The position numbers and the translations under genes are program-made. From NCBI GenBank assembly GCA_902766095.1, contig CACXCN010000055.1, positions 1 to 64,000 of the forward strand: 64,000 nucleotides of DNA, in the 5' to 3' direction. How positions within the stretch are numbered: the stretch's first letter is position 1; the number at the start of each line of letters is the position of its first letter. The notes beneath the pieces are model-generated. The model saw nothing but the letters and a program-made list of their open reading frames with translations. It searched no databases and was not told the origin of the DNA. Origin of the DNA: an uncultured Selenomonas sp. Its GTDB lineage: Bacteria; Bacillota; Negativicutes; Selenomonadales; Selenomonadaceae. Of this stretch, positions 57,962 to 64,000 are shown piece after piece.

Positions 57962-58444
57962 ATGGCATTTCGTTTATTCGCCGCGATACTGGTCCTCGAC
58001 CAGGCAGCGAAATTATTCATTACGACCAGCATGACTCCGGGTGAGAGCATCCCCGTCATCAACAGCATATTCCATATAACATTCGTGCTGAATCCCGGAG
58101 CGGCCTTCGGTCTGCTGGCCAATCAGCAGTGGATATTCGTCGCCTGCGGCGTCGGGCTGCTGTGGGCGTTCCTGCACTATTACAGCCGTCTGCATCAGAC
58201 CGGACCATTCCTGCGCTATGGCTGCGTGGCGATGCTGGCCGGTGCCATGGGCAACCTCATCGACCGTATCGAGAGCGGGCTCGTCATCGATTTCCTTGAT
58301 TTCCGCATCTGGCCGGTGTTCAATATCGCCGATATCGCCATCGTCGGTGGCGTGCTGAGCATGGTCTATGCCATACTGCGCCAGCCGGGCGCGGTGACAG
58401 ACCAGAAGCGCAATGCCTCGCACAAGAACCAGGGTGGTGAGTGA
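57962..58444 (+). CDS. lspA: Signal peptidase II
   Basis: Cuts prolipoprotein signal peptides. It has 160 residues with four transmembrane helices. Catalytic aspartates are D101 in GNLIDR and D124 in NIADIAI. The ATG at 57962 has a weak AGGTG 12 bases upstream; a GTG at 57947 overlapping the divIVA stop is an alternative. It overlaps the next gene by four bases. Confidence 0.92.
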   Translation: MAFRLFAAILVLDQAAKLFITTSMTPGESIPVINSIFHITFVLNPGAAFGLLANQQWIFVACGVGLLWAFLHYYSRLHQTGPFLRYGCVAMLAGAMGNLIDRIESGLVIDFLDFRIWPVFNIADIAIVGGVLSMVYAILRQPGAVTDQKRNASHKNQGGE

Positions 58445-59376
58445 GCGTGGAAAGCTTTATCTATACAGCTGATAAAGAAGGCGAGCGCCTCGATGTATTC
58501 CTGACGCGCTGCCAGCCCGACCTCTCGCGCTCGCATATCCAGAAAATCATCGCCGCCGGTCAGGCCACGGTCGATGGGACCGTGCGTCGCGGCAACTACA
58601 AGCTGAAGCTGGGCCAGCAGGTCACGCTGGCCGTGCCTGAGGCGCAGCCGATCGCCATAGAGCCTGAGGACATACCGCTCGACATCCTCTACGAGGACAG
58701 TGACATCATCGTCGTGAACAAGGCGCGCGGCATGGTCGTCCATCCCGCCGCCGGTATCACGCATGGCACGCTGGTCAATGCGCTGCTTTATCACTGCCAG
58801 GACCTCTCGGGCATCAATGGCGCGATACGCCCCGGCATCGTCCATCGCCTCGACAAGGACACCTCCGGCGTCATGGTCGCAGCGAAGAATGATAAGGCGC
58901 ATATCGACCTCGCCGAGCAGATACGCACGAAAGCGGCGCATCGCCTGTACTGGGCCGTTGTCCACGGCAATATCAAAGAAGAGCGCGGCATCATCAAGGG
59001 AGACATCGGCCGTCACCCCGTCGATCGCCAGCGCATGGCCATCGTGCATGAGCATGGCAAGCCGGCCGTGACGCATTTCCATGTGCTCGAGCGCTACGGC
59101 GAGTATACGCTCGTCGAGTGCCAGCTCGAGACGGGGCGCACGCACCAGATCCGCGTCCACATGGCCAGCATCGGCCATCCCGTCGTCTGCGACCCGAAAT
59201 ACGGCCCGCGGCGCATGGCCCCCTTTGCAATCAAGGGACAGGCCCTGCACTCGAAAGTGTTGACACTGACGCATCCGACGACGCGGGAGGTCATGCGCTT
59301 CGAGGCGCCGGTGCCGGATGATATGGCCAAGATCATAACCGCCCTGCGCGACAAGCTGCGTAAGGGCAACCGCTGA
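58441..59376 (+). CDS. RluA/RluD-family pseudouridine synthase
   Basis: A 311-residue RNA pseudouridine synthase. An N-terminal S4 domain (residues about 14-60; RLDVFLTRCQPDLSRSHIQK) precedes the catalytic domain, with the conserved Asp in HRLDKDTSGVMVAAKN. The block GRTHQIRVHMASIGHPVVCD is intact. It directly follows lspA, a common order. RluD-like 23S rRNA targeting is likely but not certain. Confidence 0.92.
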   Translation: MSVESFIYTADKEGERLDVFLTRCQPDLSRSHIQKIIAAGQATVDGTVRRGNYKLKLGQQVTLAVPEAQPIAIEPEDIPLDILYEDSDIIVVNKARGMVVHPAAGITHGTLVNALLYHCQDLSGINGAIRPGIVHRLDKDTSGVMVAAKNDKAHIDLAEQIRTKAAHRLYWAVVHGNIKEERGIIKGDIGRHPVDRQRMAIVHEHGKPAVTHFHVLERYGEYTLVECQLETGRTHQIRVHMASIGHPVVCDPKYGPRRMAPFAIKGQALHSKVLTLTHPTTREVMRFEAPVPDDMAKIITALRDKLRKGNR

Positions 59377-59380
59377 ATAA

Positions 59381-59963
<583 letters not shown>

Positions 59964-59965
<2 letters not shown>

Positions 59966-60215
59966 AAGCCTTCCCCTCAGGGGAAGGTGGCAGCCGTAGG
60001 CTGACGGATGAGGTGTAGCCAGAGATGTTCTCTACATGGAGCTTTAGCTCTAAATGTAGAACCACGTTCCAGCTACACCTCATCCACCGCTAGCGCGGTC
60101 CCCCTTCTCCTGAGGAGAAGGCTATAAGTACGAAACTTGTCCCTCAGGGGAAGTGGGTTGCCGAAGCATCCCCCCTTGGGGGAGGAGGACCGCGCTAGCG
60201 GTGGTGGGGGTGGCG
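59964..60215. repeat. Cluster of CCTTCCCC/GGGGAAGG intergenic repeats
   Basis: Bases 59964-60125 form a large imperfect inverted repeat. The left arm begins AAAGCCTTCCCCTCAGGGG and ends GATGAGGTGTAGCC; the right arm begins GCTACACCTCATC and ends CTGAGGAGAAGGCTAT. A short stem TCTACAT/ATGTAGA lies inside. A further partial copy follows to 60215, including ACCGCGCTAGCGGT as an inverted version of a motif in the right arm. The same element occurs reversed at about 7830-7882. Confidence 0.85.
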
Positions 60216-60455
60216 AGTTAGTAACTTTACTCGAGTGCTATCGCATAAACGGCCCACTAACAAATAGCCTAAGCAGCCGGATAACCAATAGAAACCGCAG
60301 AGACTGCGATAAAATGTTTTCTCATTTTATTGCAGTCTTTTTTTATATGCGGTCCTGTGTCCTTTTTTTTGCGACGAATTACTGATAGACTATGAGTAAA
60401 TGAAAGAGAATCCGCACAATGAAGTTGTAACGTACAAGGAAGGAGAGACAGCGGC
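60216..60455. other. pyrR-permease intergenic region, right part
   Basis: After the repeat cluster this stretch holds a strong terminator (separate entry) and the permease ribosome site. I looked for a purine riboswitch (conserved TTTCTACC-type core) and saw none. The small ORF spanning 60137-60385 lies in repeat sequence and has no coding character. Confidence 0.6.
60301..60345 (+). terminator. Strong intrinsic terminator after the repeat cluster
   Basis: AGACTGCGATAAAATG at 60301-60316 pairs with CATTTTATTGCAGTCT at 60323-60338 (one G-T pair), followed by seven T. It ends the pgeF-pyrR transcript. Confidence 0.92.
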
Positions 60456-61736
60456 TTGAAAAAGATATTTGGTGGTGCTCTCGGTGACTCGCGCCTCATG
60501 CGGCGGGAGATACTCGCGGGCGTGACGGCATTCTTTGCGATATCGTATATCATCATCGTGAATCCGCTGATACTGGCTGATGCCGGCATACCGGCTGAGC
60601 TCTCCGTATTCGCCACGATACTGACATCGGTCATCGGCTGCCTCATCATGGCTTTCGTCGCTGATGTACCGATCGTGCTGACCCCGGGGATGGGCGTCAA
60701 TGCGTTCTTCACCTATACGATATGCGTGAACATGGGCCTGCGCTGGCAGGAGGCCATCGCCATATCGCTCGTCGCCGGAGGTATATTCGCTTTCGTCGCT
60801 TGTACGAAATGGACCGACCGCCTGTCGGCCGCGGTGCCGGACTCGATCAAGTGTGCCATCACGACCGGCATCGGCCTCTATCTCGTCGAGATCGGCCTCG
60901 AGAAAGCCCAGCTCATACAGGCAGGCAGCGGCTCGCTCGTCGCGCTGGGATCTCTGACGAATCCGGCGGCGCTGCTGGCGATATTCGGCCTCGTACTGAG
61001 CCTCGCGCTCTATCTGCGCGGTGTGACAGGGAGCTTCTTCCTGGGCATCATCGTGACCAGCATTGTCGGCTATGTCGCTGGCGTTCATGATGATGCTGCG
61101 ATGAATGTCGACTTCAGCAATATCGTTAACTATCCTTCCATCGTCATGCAGGCCGACTTCTCGGGGGCACTGAGTCTGCCGTTCCTGCTGTCAGTATTCT
61201 CGATGTCCATGATCATGATATTCGAGACCATGGGCCTGCTCGAGGGCATATTGCCGGACAAAAATAAATTCAAGCCGGCTTATCGTGGCTCGGCCATAAC
61301 GACGATGCTCTCGAGCCTGCTCGGCACGAGCCCGACGGTCGCGGCTGCCGAGAGTGCCGCCGGCATCGCCAGTGGCGGTCGCACCGGCCTCATGGCTCTG
61401 ACTGCCGCCGTACTGTTCGCTTTGTCGCTGTTCTTCATACCGCTGCTGTCATATGTACCGCAGGCGGCCATAGCTCCGGTTATCATCATCACCGGCGCTA
61501 TGATGATGCAGCAGCTGCGCTATATCGATTTTGTCGATTTCTCCGAGTGGTTCCCGGCGTTCCTGATCATCGTGCTCATACCGTGGTCGGGCAGCATATC
61601 GACGGGACTGGCCTTCGGCTTCACAGCCTATCCGTTGCTGAAGCTCTTGAACGGCCGCTACCGCGAGGTCGCCAGCCTCAGCTATGGCTTGGGCGTCCTC
61701 TTCCTGCTGAACCTGGTATTCCAGGCCGGCTTCTAA
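60456..61736 (+). CDS. NCS2-family purine permease (AzgA/PbuG type)
   Basis: A 426-residue inner-membrane nucleobase transporter with about 12-14 segments. The start GDSRLMRREILAGVTAFFAI is typical of the AzgA/PbuG branch (adenine, guanine, hypoxanthine). Other conserved stretches are LTPGMGVNAFFTYT, the region around IFETMGLLEG, and LLGTSPTVAAAESAAGIASG. The start is TTG at 60456 behind GGAAGGAG. Substrate among purines is not resolved. Confidence 0.9.
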   Translation: MKKIFGGALGDSRLMRREILAGVTAFFAISYIIIVNPLILADAGIPAELSVFATILTSVIGCLIMAFVADVPIVLTPGMGVNAFFTYTICVNMGLRWQEAIAISLVAGGIFAFVACTKWTDRLSAAVPDSIKCAITTGIGLYLVEIGLEKAQLIQAGSGSLVALGSLTNPAALLAIFGLVLSLALYLRGVTGSFFLGIIVTSIVGYVAGVHDDAAMNVDFSNIVNYPSIVMQADFSGALSLPFLLSVFSMSMIMIFETMGLLEGILPDKNKFKPAYRGSAITTMLSSLLGTSPTVAAAESAAGIASGGRTGLMALTAAVLFALSLFFIPLLSYVPQAAIAPVIIITGAMMMQQLRYIDFVDFSEWFPAFLIIVLIPWSGSISTGLAFGFTAYPLLKLLNGRYREVASLSYGLGVLFLLNLVFQAGF

Positions 61737-62239
61737 TCAGCTTTCCCCAAAATTACCATATACCAATTCTGCTCTAGTAGCAGCCGAAACCGGCCCTGAC
61801 ACTCCTGTCAGGGCCGGTTTTGGATTATGATTGAAGACTTCTCCTTTGGTGGAAAAACGTTGAAATAATATCTATACCATTGTAAAAAATATGCAAAATT
61901 TGAATTAAACAGGACAATAATGGTCACGTGTCCTTTTTTACAGAACCCGAATCATATATGATAAATACTGTAAGGCAATACAATACAAAAACTTAGAAAA
62001 GCCACAGCGTATTTTAAAAAAACTCTGTGCGATATGCGTGAACGGAATAGCTCTGGTCCCGGGGACAGGGAACATGGAAACTGTTTCTGCGTGCGACCAG
62101 TTGCCCTATCAGATGTTCATGAGAAAAAGCAATCATATGAAATTGTATTGCTAGAGATCCAGCACTTCTCAAGAGAGACGGTGCTGTCTGGTCGGTCGTA
62201 GGGGCCGGTCAGATGTAGGAAAGTAGAGGGGGAGAAAGA
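61737..62239. other. Long intergenic region and structured leader before the acid phosphatase
   Basis: The first part holds the permease terminator. Bases about 61840-62000 are AT-rich and could hold a promoter, but no convincing pair of boxes was found. From about 62040 several hairpins can be drawn: AGCAAT (62128) with ATTGCT (62147), CAGCAC (62160) with GTGCTG (62181), and TCTGGTCGG (62187) with CCGGTCAGA (62205). The last lies just before the GGGGGAG ribosome site. I do not recognise a known riboswitch class. Confidence 0.6.
61788..61821 (+). terminator. Intrinsic terminator after the permease
   Basis: AACCGGCCCTGAC at 61788-61800 pairs perfectly with GTCAGGGCCGGTT from 61807, followed by TT. 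Confidence 0.88.
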
Positions 62240-63148
62240 ATGAATCTACTGTCGAAAAAGAAAGGCCTGCTGGCCGCAGTAGCTCTCGGTCTGACGCTCG
62301 TAACGACGCCAGCTGCGGCTACCTACGCAGCTGAGGCGCCTGCCGCCTATACGCAGCAGGATATCAATGACGAGATGATCATGGCTGCCGCCTGGATGCA
62401 GAACTCGGCCGAGTACCGCGAGCTTTGCTATCAGGCGTACAATGTCGCTCTCGATCAGGTCGTGAAGGCCGTCGCGCATCACAAGAAAGGCGACAAGCCG
62501 CTGGCTATCGTCCTCGATGCCGATGAGACGGTCCTCGACAACAGCGCCTTTGAAGCCGGACTGATCGGCACGGGCAACAGCTACAGCAGCAAGACCTGGA
62601 AGGAATGGTGCGATGCCGGCGTAGCGCGTGCGATGCCGGGCGCGGCGGAGTATCTGCAGGCTGTCGACAAGCTCGGCGTCGAGATATTCTACGCGTCGAA
62701 CCGCAACGTCAAAGATCATCTCGAAAGCTCCATGCGGAACTTCAAGGCCATCGGCTTCCCGCAGGCAGACCGCAAGCACATGATCTTCAAGACGGATACG
62801 AGCAACAAGCAGGTCCGCTTCGATCAGGTCATGAAAGACTATGACGTCGTTGTATTCATGGGCGACAACGCCGGCGATCTCCCCATCGGCACGTACCACA
62901 AAGGTCAGGCTGAGCGCAATGCCCTCGTCGATCAGCACAAAGCCGAGTTCGGCAAGCGCTTCATCGTATTCCCGAACCCGACCTACGGCGACTGGGAACC
63001 GGCGCTGAAGAAAGACGGCAAGTTCGGCTCGTACTGGGGCCTGACGCCGGAGCAGAAGAGCGAGGTTCGCAAGCAGTCGCTCCGCACCTGGCGCCCGCTG
63101 AAGACCGCCCAGGACAATAACACTCAGCCGGGAAATGAGCAGAAATAA
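62240..63148 (+). CDS. Secreted class C acid phosphatase (P4-like, HAD superfamily)
   Basis: A 302-residue exported HAD phosphatase resembling the e(P4) 5'-nucleotidase family. Residues 1-30 are a signal peptide with an AxA-type cleavage region (AATYAAEAP) and no lipobox cysteine, so unlike e(P4) it should be soluble in the periplasm. The nucleophile motif is LDADETVLDNS. YASNRNVKDH and VVFMGDNAGDLP supply the other catalytic residues. It may release phosphate or nucleosides, which would fit the purine permease beside it. Confidence 0.88.
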   Translation: MNLLSKKKGLLAAVALGLTLVTTPAAATYAAEAPAAYTQQDINDEMIMAAAWMQNSAEYRELCYQAYNVALDQVVKAVAHHKKGDKPLAIVLDADETVLDNSAFEAGLIGTGNSYSSKTWKEWCDAGVARAMPGAAEYLQAVDKLGVEIFYASNRNVKDHLESSMRNFKAIGFPQADRKHMIFKTDTSNKQVRFDQVMKDYDVVVFMGDNAGDLPIGTYHKGQAERNALVDQHKAEFGKRFIVFPNPTYGDWEPALKKDGKFGSYWGLTPEQKSEVRKQSLRTWRPLKTAQDNNTQPGNEQK

Positions 63149-63157
63149 TAAACTCAA

Positions 63158-63253
63158 CGCACAAACGTCCACTCCGTGGACATTGTGCGCCCGCCCTTAC
63201 AGTAAATCCTGCCAATCGCGCTGCGCCTGCGGCTTGCGCTCTTGGGGATTTAC
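63158..63253. repeat. Two adjacent palindromes after the phosphatase gene
   Basis: CGCACAAACGTCCAC at 63158-63172 pairs with GTGGACATTGTGCG at 63176-63189 around a three-base loop. Then GTAAATCC at 63202-63209 pairs with GGATTTAC at 63246-63253 around an inner G+C-rich stem. No clear T-run follows, so they look more like REP-type elements than a simple terminator. Confidence 0.75.
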
Positions 63254-63354
63254 ATAGTAAAAGCCGTACTGCTGAGATGTTTTTTACAAATAAGCTGTGA
63301 AGTAGAGAGCACAGCATAAAATGTAGAGACAATGTAGAGAAAGAGAGAATTAAA

Positions 63355-64000
63355 ATGAAAAAGTCAGCAAAAGTATCCCTGGCCATGGCCCTCATGCTCG
63401 GCCTCTCCACCGGTACCCAGATGGTTGCCCCGCAGAACGCAAGCGCTGAAGTTTCGGATAAGTTCCGCCTCGAACTCAATGGTATAAGCAGCTATTACCA
63501 TGATACGGATAAACTCTATTATGGGCAAACTCGTACGGACAATACTGGTCTTGGTAAAGGCTGGAACAATTATACGCGTGTGCAGCTTACTTATAATGTT
63601 GACAAGGATGTTCAGGCAGTAGCTCGTCTGCATAGCAACTATGATAATGCTGGTGATTTTGCTGCCAACAAGAATACCTCAGGGGCATATTTTGACCAGT
63701 CCTATATCAAGTATAGTGATCGCAAGAACAACCTCCATTATATCGTTGGTAAAAAAGGCATGACACTTGGTCAGAGCATGGTCTATAACTCCACCGGTAA
63801 CCTTACGGGTGTACAGGTTTCCTATGGTAATTTCTGGGATCCGACCTGCTTCCAGCTGACTTATGGCGATGCTAAAGGTGGTAACCGGGTATGGTCAGCT
63901 CAGTTGACACAAGCAACGTCAAAAGCAACTTCATTTAATGCTACCTATGTACGTGGTGAAACCTTATATCAGAAAACAACTCCAGCTACGGATCGAAATG
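63355..64000 (+). CDS. Outer-membrane porin-like beta-barrel protein, 3' end outside window
   Basis: Open from ATG 63355 to the window edge (215 codons visible). Residues 1-31 form a signal peptide (MALMLGLSTG, ending NASA-EVSD). The rest alternates polar and aromatic/hydrophobic residues in repeated strands (FRLELNGISSYYHD, YTRVQLTYNVD, AVARLHSNYD, LHYIVGKKGMTLGQS, VQVSYGNFWDPT). That is the pattern of Negativicutes porin-like proteins. No SLH domain is seen at the N-terminus. It supports a diderm cell envelope. Confidence 0.82.
   Translation, partial: MKKSAKVSLAMALMLGLSTGTQMVAPQNASAEVSDKFRLELNGISSYYHDTDKLYYGQTRTDNTGLGKGWNNYTRVQLTYNVDKDVQAVARLHSNYDNAGDFAANKNTSGAYFDQSYIKYSDRKNNLHYIVGKKGMTLGQSMVYNSTGNLTGVQVSYGNFWDPTCFQLTYGDAKGGNRVWSAQLTQATSKATSFNATYVRGETLYQKTTPATDRN

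Noticed and set aside
60137-60385. 82-residue ORF in the pyrR-permease gap
   Set aside because: It reads through the palindromic repeats and the terminator, with a Gly/Arg-rich composition caused by the repeats.
60346-60455. Purine riboswitch before the NCS2 permease
   Set aside because: No conserved aptamer core or pairing loops could be found between the terminator and the start codon.

Overview
The window looks like a chromosomal segment of a diderm firmicute of the Negativicutes, most likely a Selenomonas/Mitsuokella-like member of the Selenomonadaceae. The evidence is a mix of firmicute traits (T-box leaders, DivIVA, SepF, YlmH, PyrR, an infC-rpmI-rplT leader) with outer-membrane traits (a porin-like beta-barrel gene at the right end, a periplasmic acid phosphatase, dTDP-rhamnose genes), in a G+C-rich core with two clearly AT-richer patches. 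The taxonomic call is inference.

Layout: 1-2088 is the edge of a surface-polysaccharide locus. It holds an AT-rich membrane acyltransferase whose 5' end is an uninterrupted ACAG tetranucleotide tract (a probable phase-variation switch) and an NAD-dependent sugar epimerase. 2293-4823 holds two orphan antitoxin-like regulators and an MFS carrier behind a T-box with an apparent Ile specifier. 5021-13521 is a histidine operon (TrpR-like regulator, hisZ, an HD phosphohydrolase, hisG, D, B, H, A, F, IE, then a SagB-type oxidoreductase). A flavodoxin and a drug-efflux-type MFS gene follow. 15930-22109 is a branched-chain operon (ilvH, ilvC, leuC, leuD, leuB, ilvB) in which the two acetolactate synthase subunits lie at opposite ends. 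22217-26145 has a YefM-YoeB toxin-antitoxin pair, a PaaI-type thioesterase and a large secreted GH26 mannanase. 26365-28918 is rfbA-rfbC-rfbB, without rfbD. 29053-32573 has nth, an ArgA-like acetyltransferase, and aroF-tyrA behind a Tyr-type T-box.

33187-38591 is an AT-rich insertion. Its core is a 1,691-residue SF1 helicase fused to a Vsr/DUF559-like nuclease, followed two bases later by a small PC4/YdbC-type single-strand DNA-binding protein. This resembles a DNA-defence module, and a 21-codon helicase-like gene start just upstream may be the interrupted target. It is followed by thrS behind a Thr T-box, infC (ATT start)-rpmI-rplT with an attenuator-like leader, an rRNA methyltransferase, thiamine pyrophosphokinase, miaA-hfq-dut, an IscR-like regulator with iscS, rodZ-ygiQ-nrdR and a second radical SAM gene, then the division cluster pgeF, yggS, sepF, proC, ylmH, divIVA, lspA, rluD-like, pyrR. 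An NCS2 purine permease, a class C acid phosphatase and the truncated porin gene close the window.

Two families of dispersed palindromic intergenic repeats are present. One has three copies (14267, 23326, 32631) in both orientations with a compensated base change in the hairpin. The other is built on a CCTTCCCC/GGGGAAGG hairpin (7830, 59964-60215). Three T-boxes occur, with readable specifiers ATC, TAC and ACC. No tRNA, rRNA or CRISPR array was seen. All calls come from reading the sequence; no database search was run.
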